Part shown: piece by piece, positions 52,093 through 61,800 of the stretch | Numbering within the stretch: position 1 is the first letter of the stretch | How the letters are laid out: each line of letters opens with the position of its first letter | DNA from: CAYWMD01 sp964458575 | GTDB taxonomy: Bacteria; Verrucomicrobiota; Verrucomicrobiia; Limisphaerales; JADLHS01 | Length of the DNA stretch: 64,000 nt | Assembly: GCA_964458575.1 (NCBI GenBank) | Contig: CAYWMD010000017.1 | Span: 1 to 64,000, forward strand | Reading direction: 5' to 3' | Made by a program: the position numbers and the translations under genes | The notes under the pieces: model-generated | Databases searched by the model: none | What the model saw: only the letters and a program-made list of their open reading frames with translations | Told to the model about the DNA's origin: nothing

Positions 52093-55000
52093 CTACGGTC
52101 GCTTTAACCGGAAAAACTTCCGCTGGCCGGACATCGCGTTGGTGACCACGTTCGTTCCGTTGACCACGGATGGCGCGGGCAGCGCGCCGGTCCAAGATGC
52201 ACCATCAACATTCGTCGCGGTGATCAGACCGTAATTACCGTAATTGGTCGGCCATCTGAAAACGAGATTCGTCCCGTGCCGTTGATACTCGAGCCGCGGC
52301 GTTGCTGTCGGGCCGACACAGGTCACGGTAACGGCGTCAAAACAGCCCACTTTGGCCGACGTGCCGGCGATCGTGCGACCGTCCAGCCAGAGCGTCATGC
52401 TTGTGCCGGTGGCGACCACCGTGCCGCTGAACGTTGCCCAGTTGGTGCTGACGCCGTAATCAATGACCGGGTTCAAATCAACGGCCGTATTCCAATCCGT
52501 CGAGCCGCCGGGGCTGACCCGGACCCGCGCCCGACCGTTGTCCGAATTGCTCCGGTGCCAACCCGAGATTTGGTAAGTGGCGCCGGGCGTGCAGCCGGTA
52601 ATGTTCTGGCGTACGCCGGCGCTGGCGGAATGCGCGTCGTTGTAGGCCTGAATTTGTTGATAATTGTTCCCGCCCGGAGCGGCCAAAGCATTCTGAACGA
52701 CCCAAACCTTTATCGTGGGACTATTGACCTCGTAGCTGGTCCAACCCGTGGCGACGCCGCCGGTGTGGCCGCCTTCAAAGTTGCCATTGACCAAGGTGAC
52801 CGGGGTGCACAAGACCGTGATCGTCAGGGTCGCCGGCGCGCTGGTGATGGCGCCGGCGGCATTGGCGACCACGACGCTGTACTCTCCGGCGTGAAACGGT
52901 TGGACATTGAAGCGCGTGTAACTGCTGTCCGTGGCGCCGGCGAGGTTTGTGCCGGCGAACCGCCATTGATAACTGAACGGTTCCGGACCGTCGGCGGTCA
53001 CGATAAAAGTTGCATTCTGATTTTGTTCCACCGTCTGACTTTGTGGCGGCGTAACGATATGTGGCGGCAGGCCGTTGGTGCTGACGCTCAGGATGGCCAC
53101 CGCGCTGGTCACGACGCCGAGACTGTTGCTGACCACGACCGAGTAATCTCCCTCATGACTGGTCTGCGCGTTGGTGCGGGTGTAAGTGTCCCCGGTCGCG
53201 CCGGCGAGATTCGTGCCCTTGAACCGCCATTGGTACTTCGGCAACGGCGCGCCACTGGCGGCAACGGTGAAGAACGCGTTGTCCTCCTTGAGGACCGTTT
53301 GACTTTGCGGCGGCACCACGATGGCGGGCGCGCTGTTGGTGCAAAACTCGGAGGCAAAAGCGCAAATGCCGGGCCGCACCTGCTGGTCGAATCGTTGTTG
53401 GGTCATCCATGGCACTTGCGGGTTCTTGGTCACGACGATCATGCGCGTCAACTGCAACGTGCCGAGATTGATCTGCAATTGATTTCCGTTGAGTTGTGTG
53501 TTCGCGGCTTTCAATCCGCTGGCCGTCACCTCGAAGACCATCGGCGCGGGCAGCATCCAGGCGGGCAGGGTGGCGGTAAGTGTCGCGTTGGCAACCGGCG
53601 TGTAATGGCAGCCGTTCGTGTCGTTGTAATAGTTGTCATTCACCGCGAACAGCACCAGGGTATCATCGCCAGAAGCCAGCCCTTTGGCCCAAACATTCGG
53701 GCCGGGAGTTATCGGTAGGTCCACGGGATGACTGATGACGATCAATGGCCCGACGGTCTTGATTTCGTTGCCGAGCAGTCCCATTTCCTTCCACAGCGCC
53801 CGGGACTCGGGTTTGTTTTGGTTGCCCATACCATTGAACTTGGGGCCGGGATTCATCCACCAATAGCTCATCCCTTTGGCCCCGGCGGCCAGGGCGTAAT
53901 AGACTTCAATCCGTTTGGCTTCCGTCGTCGGGAAGGGCCAAATCACCGAGCCATCCGACTCATCCAGGCGCTCGGTCGAAAACAGGATCGGGTGGGCTGG
54001 GTTTGGTTCAGCAGCCGTCACGGTCGCCTTGGTGACCGCATAGATGTAGGTGGCCTTCAGGTAAAGCGAGATGGGCACGGATTTCTTCCCATAAGCATCC
54101 AACAACCGCATCTGGTAATACGGATCCACTTGCAGCACATCCACGGCCTGACCCCAGGCGATGTAGTTGAGGGGCCGCCACGAACCATCAACGTTGAGTG
54201 TGGTGGGGGAGAGCGGATGGAGCGCGCGATAGGTTTCGCCCTCGGCGATTTCGCGCATGGCCAGGACGCCCATGGGACTCTTGCCGCACGGCAGATTGCC
54301 GCAGTTCGCATTATTGGCTTCCAAGCGGGCTTCGATGGCGTCCGGTTCGTCTTCCAGGAACGACATCAGCGGGTCGTCGCTGGCGCCCGTTTGCCAGATG
54401 ATGACGCCATAGCCACCACGGGCGGCGGCATAAGCCTTGCCGGCAGAGGTACCGAGGTAGCTACCAAGCGCCCCACCAATGCCCTGGTTCTGCGCCGCGT
54501 TGAAGCCGTGTTGCGTCGCTTCAGTTATCCAGTTCTGGGCACTCGTTGTGTTGTCATCCGCATAGGGAAACGTGCCCCACGTTGCATAGAGGAACGGATG
54601 CGACCACGCCCGCAGCGAACCCGTCGCGGTTTTGCCATCAGCATAAACCCCCTGAAACACGTGATAGGACATATAGTCGAGAGGTTGCGCAAGGTGAATG
54701 ACCGACACGCCAAAATTGACAGTGGGATCACTTACTGTGGTGGTGATCGCGGTCACATCCACGCCGTCCAGCTTGATCGTCGTGGGGACGGCGCTCCCGC
54801 TCGCAGCAAGACGACGCCAATGCAGATACACCTCAGTCCGGTTCGTCGAGAACCCCACACTAACCAATTGCGGCGCGGTCGCGTCAATCGGAGCGTTCGT
54901 GGTCACCGTGCCGTCGGTGGTCACCACGCCCACGCTGACCGTCGGCGTGGTGGGTACGGCTCGCAGGTGCATCACGGCCTGCGCGACGCCACCCGGCGGG

Positions 55001-55401
55001 ATCACCGTCGGGTCGCCCTTGTACCAGGCGGGATCACCTGCGTTCAGGATGGCGGGGGGCGGATTATTCCAATAAAAGAAAATGCTGCTGGGCACATCCG
55101 GCGTGACCGGGCTCGGGTCCGCCTTGATGACCGTCTTGAGGCTGTAACCGGCCAGCGTCACGTCGGTGATGGACACGGACGCGGCCCCGGTGTTTTTCAC
55201 ATACACGTGAACATTGCCGCCCGGGATGTCGAGGTGGCAGTCGTCGTGCCAGTAACACTTCCATTCGGGGTAGAGTTGGTCCTGCTGATATCGGGTGCCA
55301 ATCACCTGGACGGCGGCGTTCGCAGCGGGGACAATGACGGCAAGGATCAGCGCCAGCCAGCAAAACGCCCGGCAACAAATGTCACTTTGGATCATTTTCA
55401 T
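52093..55401 (-). CDS. P2: large exported protein, P-family member
   Basis: A 1102-residue protein with a signal peptide ('AFCWLALILAVIVPAANA'). The N-terminal domain ('VQVIGTRYQQDQLYPEWKC') and central barrel-like domain parallel P1, with E352 in 'FLEDEPDAIE' and E465 in 'AAEPNP', and 'YYALAAGAKGMSYWWMNP'. C-terminal modules are two Ig-like domains of a second subtype ('YQWRFKGTNLAGATGDTY') and a jelly-roll module ('GWHRSNSDNGRARVRVSP'). It ends 'GQRKFFRLKRP', so the 'GGGHSQRIRVWG' jelly roll seen in P1 and P4 is absent. It starts 45 bases after P3 ends. Function as for P1: candidate glycoside hydrolase, not proven. Confidence 0.7.
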   Translation of the reverse strand: MKMIQSDICCRAFCWLALILAVIVPAANAAVQVIGTRYQQDQLYPEWKCYWHDDCHLDIPGGNVHVYVKNTGAASVSITDVTLAGYSLKTVIKADPSPVTPDVPSSIFFYWNNPPPAILNAGDPAWYKGDPTVIPPGGVAQAVMHLRAVPTTPTVSVGVVTTDGTVTTNAPIDATAPQLVSVGFSTNRTEVYLHWRRLAASGSAVPTTIKLDGVDVTAITTTVSDPTVNFGVSVIHLAQPLDYMSYHVFQGVYADGKTATGSLRAWSHPFLYATWGTFPYADDNTTSAQNWITEATQHGFNAAQNQGIGGALGSYLGTSAGKAYAAARGGYGVIIWQTGASDDPLMSFLEDEPDAIEARLEANNANCGNLPCGKSPMGVLAMREIAEGETYRALHPLSPTTLNVDGSWRPLNYIAWGQAVDVLQVDPYYQMRLLDAYGKKSVPISLYLKATYIYAVTKATVTAAEPNPAHPILFSTERLDESDGSVIWPFPTTEAKRIEVYYALAAGAKGMSYWWMNPGPKFNGMGNQNKPESRALWKEMGLLGNEIKTVGPLIVISHPVDLPITPGPNVWAKGLASGDDTLVLFAVNDNYYNDTNGCHYTPVANATLTATLPAWMLPAPMVFEVTASGLKAANTQLNGNQLQINLGTLQLTRMIVVTKNPQVPWMTQQRFDQQVRPGICAFASEFCTNSAPAIVVPPQSQTVLKEDNAFFTVAASGAPLPKYQWRFKGTNLAGATGDTYTRTNAQTSHEGDYSVVVSNSLGVVTSAVAILSVSTNGLPPHIVTPPQSQTVEQNQNATFIVTADGPEPFSYQWRFAGTNLAGATDSSYTRFNVQPFHAGEYSVVVANAAGAITSAPATLTITVLCTPVTLVNGNFEGGHTGGVATGWTSYEVNSPTIKVWVVQNALAAPGGNNYQQIQAYNDAHSASAGVRQNITGCTPGATYQISGWHRSNSDNGRARVRVSPGGSTDWNTAVDLNPVIDYGVSTNWATFSGTVVATGTSMTLWLDGRTIAGTSAKVGCFDAVTVTCVGPTATPRLEYQRHGTNLVFRWPTNYGNYGLITATNVDGASWTGALPAPSVVNGTNVVTNAMSGQRKFFRLKRP

Positions 55402-55446
55402 CAGGGTGTGTCGCTTTTGTTCAGGTGTCGTGCAAATCCTAATGCG

Positions 55447-58400
55447 CTAAGGATGCATCAATCGGTAGAACTTTCGCTCGCCCGAGATGGCGTTGGTGAC
55501 AACATTGGTTCCATTCACCACGGATGGCGCGGGGAGGACTCCGTTCCAAGTCGCGTCGCCGACATTCGTGGCGGCGATCAGGCCATAGTTACCACGATTG
55601 GTCGGCCAGCTAAAGATGAGGTTCGTTCCCTGCCGCCGATATTCCAGCAGCGGCGGGGCCATCGGCCCCAGGCAGGTTACCGTCACGGCGTCAAAGCAAC
55701 CCACCTTGGCCGACGGTCCGGCAATTGTCCGCCCGTCCAGCCACAAGGTCATGTTGGTCCCGGTCGCCACCACGGTCCCGCTGAAGGTCGCCCAATTGGT
55801 GCTGACGCCGTAATCCGCGACCGGATTCAGATCAACAGCGGTGTTCCAGTTCGCGGATGCCGTTGGACTCACCCTGACCCGGGCGCGTCCGTTGTCCGAA
55901 TTGCTCCGATACCAACCCGCGATTTGATAAGTGGCACCCGGAACACAACCGGTCACGGTTTGGCGGACACCGGCGCTGGCAGTGAACGCCGCATTGTAGG
56001 CCTGAATCTGCTGATACTGGGTGCCCTGCGCGAGCAAAGTGGTTTGAATCGTCCAAACCTTGATGCTGGGAGCGTTGACTTCGTAGGTGGTCCAGCCCGC
56101 GCCAACGCCACCGTTCGTGCCGCCCTCGAAATCACCGTTGACCAGGCCCACGGGCAGACAGTAAATCGGCACCGTCACGGTGAGCGTTGCGGGCGCACTG
56201 GTGATGGCCCCGGCAGCATTCGTAACGACCACCCGGTATTCGCCGGCGTCGTTGGTTTGCGCGGTGAACCGGGTGTAGGCGCTGTCCGTGGCGCCGTTGA
56301 GATTGGCGCCGTTGAAGTGCCATTGATATTTCAACGGCTCAGTCCCATTAGCTGTCACAGTAAACGTCGCATTCTCACCTTGGTTGACCGATTTGCTTTG
56401 GGGCGGGGTGAAAATGGTCGGCGCAAGGCCGTTGGTGCTTACAGTCAGGCTGGCCACCACACTGGTCACCGATCCAAAGCTGTTGCTGACCACGACGGAG
56501 TACCCACCCGAGTGACTGCCTTGCGCGTTCGTGCGCGTGTAAGTGTCGGTCGTCGCACCTGGGATGTTGTTGTCGTTGAAGCGCCATTGGTAACCAGGCG
56601 ATGGGGTTCCATTCGCCACGACCGCGAACAACGGACTGTCGCCCTGAAGCACGGCCTGGTTTTGCGGCGGCACGACGATGGTGGGCGCCACATTGCCGCA
56701 AAGCGCCGGCGCGAACGAGCATACGCCGAAGCGCACCTTCTGGTCATATCGTTGCTTGATCAAAGTCGGGGTCTGCACATTGCGTGTGAGCACGATCATC
56801 TTCGTAAGTTCGAGCGTGCCGAGATTCACCTGCAGTTGATTTCCGTCAAGTTGCGTGGTGACGGCTTTCAATCCACCCGCCGTGATTTCGAAGGCCATCG
56901 GGGCGGGCTGCATCCAGGCGGGCAACGTGGCGGTGACGGTGGCGTTGGTCACCGGGGTGTAATGGCAGCCGGCGAAGTCATTGTAGTAATTGTCGTTCAC
57001 GACGATGAGAATGATCGTGTCCGTTCGCGAGGCGATGGCTCTCGCCCACACATTGGCACCCGTCGCGAGCGGGAGTTCCACCGGATGGCTGGTCACCAGC
57101 CATGGGGCCACGGTTTTGATTTCATTGCCAAGCAAGCCGAGTTCCTCCCACAGTTCAGGAGCACCGGGACGATTTTGGGCGGCGAGACCATTGGATGGAT
57201 AGCCCCGGGGAAACCACCAATACCCCATGCCTTTGGCCCCGGCGGCCAGTGAGTAATACACTTCGATGCGCTTGGCTTCCCGCGTCGGGAACGGCCAGAT
57301 TTCACCCACGTACTCCGGATCACAATCGCCATCGTTGCATTTCCATTCGCACGAGTACAGGAGGATGTTCGCCGGATTGGGTTCGGCGGCGGTCACCGTG
57401 GCCTTGGCCACCGCGTAAATGTACGTGGCCTTCTGATAAAGCGGGATCCGGTACTGATCGCGCCAATAAACATCGGACAACCGACGCTGATAATAAGGGT
57501 CCACTTGGGTGACGTCCATCGCCTGCCCCCACGCATAATAATTTTCCGGACGAAACGTTCCGTCCAGATTGACGTTGGTTGGCGTCATGGGCCGCTGTGA
57601 GCGCAGGTCCTCGCCTTTGGCAATTTCGCGCATGACGAGAATGCCCATGGGACTTTTGCCGCAGGGGAGAAACAAACCGGCGGCTGTGCTGCACTTGGTG
57701 TTCTCCATGTTGGCTTCCTCGGCGTCGGGTTCATCCTCTAGGAAAAACATGTCCGGGTCCAGCGGATTGAACTTGGTCTTGTCGCCGGTGGTGTAGCCGT
57801 ATTCGCGGGCTTGACAATCGGCCCGACCGGTCGGCGTAAACATGTAACCACCGACTTCGCCGACGTTCACCTGGACATTGTTGAATCCGTGGTTCGAAGC
57901 CTCTTCAACCCAGTCTGCAATGGTGTAGCCGGCGCTGGTCTCGAAATTGCCATAACTGGCGTAAATAAACTTGTTCGTCCAGGCGCGCTGCGAGGCCGTC
58001 GCGGTCTTGCCGTCGTCGTAAACCCCTTGAAAGACATGGTAAGACATGGGTGCGATGGGGGCGGCGAGATTGATGACGGATGCAGCGAAATTCATCGAAG
58101 GGTCCGCCACCGTGGTCGTGATGGTCGTCACATTCGAGCCGTCCATGCGCACGGTGACGGGCGCCGCCCCGCCGACACCGGCGGAGCCGGGCCGTCGCCA
58201 GTGCAGGTAAATCTTCTGCAAATCTGACGAGTAACCGATGCTGGCCAACTGCGGGGCGTTGACATCTTTGGTGATGTTGGTGGTGAGTATGGTGCCGGAA
58301 ACATTCACTCCCACAGCCACCGTCGAGGCGACGGGCGGCGTTCGCAAACGCACCACAGCCTGGGCCACGCCCCCAGCGGGAATCACCGTGGGGTCGCCTT

Positions 58401-58782
58401 TGTACCAAACCGGCTCCCCTGCGTCCAAAATCGCCTGCGGCGGGTTGTCCCATCGGAAATAAATGCTCCGCGCGTAATGCACGTTTGCGTCTTCCGCGAG
58501 CGAATCCGCGAGACTGTAGCCGGCCAGGATGACATCGGTGATGGTCACCGAACCGCCGCCCGTGTTCTTCAAGTACACGTGAACGTTGCAGCCCAGCGCG
58601 CGGGGCGGGCAGTTCGTGGGGTAAGTCTTGTCATTCCAGATACAGTCGAACTCATTGTATGGAATGTCCTGTTGGTACTGGGCGCCAATCACCTGGATCG
58701 CGGCGCTGGCGGTGTGGGCAACCAAACTACCGGCAAGTGACAGCAACAGCATCCACGCATACCGGCGAATTTTGCTCTTCAT
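55447..58782 (-). CDS. P3: large exported protein, P-family member
   Basis: A 1111-residue protein from ATG 58782 (MKSKIRRYAWMLLLSLAGSLVAHTASAA, a good signal peptide); the open frame to 58848 overlaps P4 and is rejected. N-terminal domain 'IQVIGAQYQQDIPYNEFDC', central domain with E351 in 'FLEDEPDAEE', E467 in 'AAEPNP' and 'YYSLAAGAKGMGYWWFPRG'. Two Ig-like domains ('YQWRFNDNNIPGATTDTY', 'YQWHFNGANLNGATDSAY') and one jelly-roll domain follow, then the C-terminus 'ERKFYRLMHP'. It is closest to P2 in module order and in C-terminal type, so the two arose by a recent duplication. Confidence 0.72.
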   Translation of the reverse strand: MKSKIRRYAWMLLLSLAGSLVAHTASAAIQVIGAQYQQDIPYNEFDCIWNDKTYPTNCPPRALGCNVHVYLKNTGGGSVTITDVILAGYSLADSLAEDANVHYARSIYFRWDNPPQAILDAGEPVWYKGDPTVIPAGGVAQAVVRLRTPPVASTVAVGVNVSGTILTTNITKDVNAPQLASIGYSSDLQKIYLHWRRPGSAGVGGAAPVTVRMDGSNVTTITTTVADPSMNFAASVINLAAPIAPMSYHVFQGVYDDGKTATASQRAWTNKFIYASYGNFETSAGYTIADWVEEASNHGFNNVQVNVGEVGGYMFTPTGRADCQAREYGYTTGDKTKFNPLDPDMFFLEDEPDAEEANMENTKCSTAAGLFLPCGKSPMGILVMREIAKGEDLRSQRPMTPTNVNLDGTFRPENYYAWGQAMDVTQVDPYYQRRLSDVYWRDQYRIPLYQKATYIYAVAKATVTAAEPNPANILLYSCEWKCNDGDCDPEYVGEIWPFPTREAKRIEVYYSLAAGAKGMGYWWFPRGYPSNGLAAQNRPGAPELWEELGLLGNEIKTVAPWLVTSHPVELPLATGANVWARAIASRTDTIILIVVNDNYYNDFAGCHYTPVTNATVTATLPAWMQPAPMAFEITAGGLKAVTTQLDGNQLQVNLGTLELTKMIVLTRNVQTPTLIKQRYDQKVRFGVCSFAPALCGNVAPTIVVPPQNQAVLQGDSPLFAVVANGTPSPGYQWRFNDNNIPGATTDTYTRTNAQGSHSGGYSVVVSNSFGSVTSVVASLTVSTNGLAPTIFTPPQSKSVNQGENATFTVTANGTEPLKYQWHFNGANLNGATDSAYTRFTAQTNDAGEYRVVVTNAAGAITSAPATLTVTVPIYCLPVGLVNGDFEGGTNGGVGAGWTTYEVNAPSIKVWTIQTTLLAQGTQYQQIQAYNAAFTASAGVRQTVTGCVPGATYQIAGWYRSNSDNGRARVRVSPTASANWNTAVDLNPVADYGVSTNWATFSGTVVATGTNMTLWLDGRTIAGPSAKVGCFDAVTVTCLGPMAPPLLEYRRQGTNLIFSWPTNRGNYGLIAATNVGDATWNGVLPAPSVVNGTNVVTNAISGERKFYRLMHP

Positions 58783-58816
58783 GCTTTTTATCTTGTTTCC
58801 AGTGGTTCTCGCGGAC

Positions 58817-61800
58817 TCAGTCAAGGACCAGACGATAATAACCTGCATTCCCCGACGGGGCGAGCGTCACGGTCTTGTGTCCGCCCCCAACCGCAACCTG
58901 GTTCGTGACTGTAGCCCAGCTCACCGGCGGATTCAAATTGCCGGCTCGTTCGAGATGCGCGGATGGGCATGCGGGCCAGGTCAACGCCAGCACGTTTCCG
59001 CTTCGCTGAACCACCAGTTCAGGCGGGGCGTCGAGACTGGCGGGCAGGGCGTCGTCGAAATAACCGTTCCGTTTCTGATTATCCGTGGAGGCGACTTTGT
59101 AGTAGATGGTGAGGTAACTCGCCATGGCAGTTCCGCTCCAGGTCTGCTGCACCCAGGCAGAATTGGTCGTGGCCGGCGACCAAATCACACCGGCACTGGC
59201 ATTGGTGCCGCCCGCGGGATCAACGCCCAGAGAACACGCCGAAAGACTGTCGCCCGCGTAAATCCAGACGCTGACGTTGTAAAGGCCGCCGACGGTCACC
59301 GGCACGCGCTGGAAAACTCCCCCGGAAGTGGCGTTGGTGCTCCAGACGCGGATGCGCTGGGATTGAGCGCCGCCGTGGACGATGTTGGTCTCAACATAGC
59401 CGATGGTAACACCGGCGACCGCCTCCCATTCGGTCCAGTTGGTGGCGAGGTAACCACCGCCGATGAGGAGAAATTCCTTTTCAAAGTCCGAATTCAGGAT
59501 TGATAAACAGCCGAAAACAGCCTGCGTCACGGTCAACGATGCCGCGATGGAATTGGTGCTGCCAACGGAATTGGTTACCACACATCGATAGTTCGCCGCG
59601 TCGTTGGTGTCCGCAGCGGTGACGGTCAGATTCGTCGTTGTGCAGCCGGAATAATGACCGCCATCGCTGAGATTGGCACCGTTCTTCTGCCACCGATAAT
59701 AAATCGTGCCGCTGCCGGCGGCGCCCACGGTGAAGCTGGCTGTGCCGCCGACCGCGATGCTGCGATTGGCGGGCTGCTGGGTGATGGTGGGTGCGATGGC
59801 GGAGTTCGTGACGGTCAGCGTCGCCGCCGTGGAATTGGTGCTCCCGTAGGCGTTGGTGACCATGCAACGATAGTTTCCGGCGTCGCCGCCGTCCGCGCTG
59901 GTGATGGTCAGGGCAGGGGAAAAAACGCCGGAGTAATGCCCGCTGTCATTCAGATTGGTGCTGTTCTTCTGCCAGCGATAGTACAACGGGTCGCTGCCAA
60001 ACGCCTGAATGTTGAAAATTGCGTCGCCGCCGGTGCCGATGGTCTGGGGTGAGGGCTGTTGCACAATGCCCGGAGGAATGGACGTCAATTCACAGCCAAT
60101 CGAAATCGCATCGAAACATTCCGCTTTGAAGTTTCCGGCGCCGGTGGTTTGTCCGTCGAGCCAGAGAGTCATGTTCGTGCCCGTCGCCACGACCGTGCCG
60201 CTGAAGCTAACCCATGTGCTGCCGGTGTTGGTTTGTGCCGGGTTCAAATGGACAGCGGTGGCCCAATTGGTCGAGGCGCTCGGGCTTACCTTCACCGCGC
60301 AGGTTGAGGAATCACCCGAATTGCCACGCATCCATCCGGAGATGGTGTAGGTCGCGCCGACGATACAGCCGGTAATGTTCTGCCGCACTCCGCCACCGCC
60401 CGAGGAATTCGTGTTGGCAATCTGCTGATACTGCGTGCCGCCGCCCGCCGGCGGTCCGTTGCTCTGGATGCTCCAGAGTGTAATGGCCGGATTTGGCGCG
60501 CGTTGATAACCCGTCCAACCCGTAGCCACGCCATTGACGTTGCCCCCCTCGAAGCTCGCATTCGCCAGGCCGGTGGGCGGACACGTGATCGGCGCAACCA
60601 ATGTGACACTGATCGTGGCCGAGTTGCCGCTGGTGCCATTGGGATTGACGGCGCGAACGCGATAATAGTACGTCATGCCCACGCTGAGGCCGGTGACGTT
60701 CCAGCTCAAGCCGCCCACGGTCAAATCCTGATAACCGCTGACGTAGTTTGCGAAACCGCTGTTGGTGGACACATCGAGCCGGTAAGTGTTGGCGCCACTG
60801 GCGCTGCTCCAATTGGCAGTGAAACTGTTCGTCGTGAGCGCGGTAGCTGGAGCGGCCACGGGAACGGCCGGCGAATTGGTGGAAAGGGTGAGCGTTGCCG
60901 GGTCGGAATTGTTGGTGGCATAGCTGGTGAACACCACGCAACGATAGCTTGCCTCGTCGCCTGCGTCCGCGCCGCTGACCGTGAGCGTGGCATTGGTGAC
61001 ACCGGCGTAATGGCCGCCGTCATTCAGGTTGCCGAGATTCTTCTGCCAACGATATTTCAGCCCGGTGCCGAACGCGGTCACCGTCAAGCTGCCGGCGCCG
61101 CCCGGCGACAAAACCAAGTTGGCCGGTGACTGGGCAATATTGAGCGGAACGTTCGTGTAACTTTCCGACGCGAAAGCGGCGATGCCAGGACGGCACAAGT
61201 TGTCGTAGCGTTGCTGGAGGGTGGAGAGCAGCGCCGGGTTTTTGGTCAGCACAATCATCCGCGTGACTTGCAGCGTGCCGAGATTGATCTGCAACTGGCT
61301 CCCGTTGACCTGTGTGTTCACGGCCTTCAGGCCGCCGCAGGAGATTTCAAAGGTGGTGGGCGAGGGCTGCATCCACGTCGGCAGCGTGATGGTGACGGTG
61401 GCATTGGGCACCGGCGTGACGTAAGTGCCGGTCTGGTCTATGTAAACCGTGTCGTTCACCGCGAACACGATCATTGTGTCGGTGCCCGAGGCGAGCGCCC
61501 GCGTCCAGACGTTCGCGCTGGGCGTCAACGGCACGCTCACCGGATGACCGGTAACCAGCAGTGGGTGGGCGGTTTTGATTTCATTACCCAAACGACCGAT
61601 CTCATTCCAGAGCGCGGCCGAGTTCGTGCCGCTGGCATTCAACCCGTTGTAAGGATAACCCGACTTGTACCACCAATATGCCAGGCCCTTCGCGCCGCCG
61701 GCCAGGGCGTAATAGACCTGAATCCGCTTGTTGGCTGGAGCGGCAAACGGCCAAATGTTGTCGTTCGGATCTTTGTACTCGCACGAATATAGAATCATGT

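Noticed and set aside
53728..57252. 1174-codon plus-strand open frame
   Set aside because: Lies antisense to P2 and P3. Composition is Arg/Gly/His/Val-rich with no family motif; high GC and repeated modules keep the antisense frame open.
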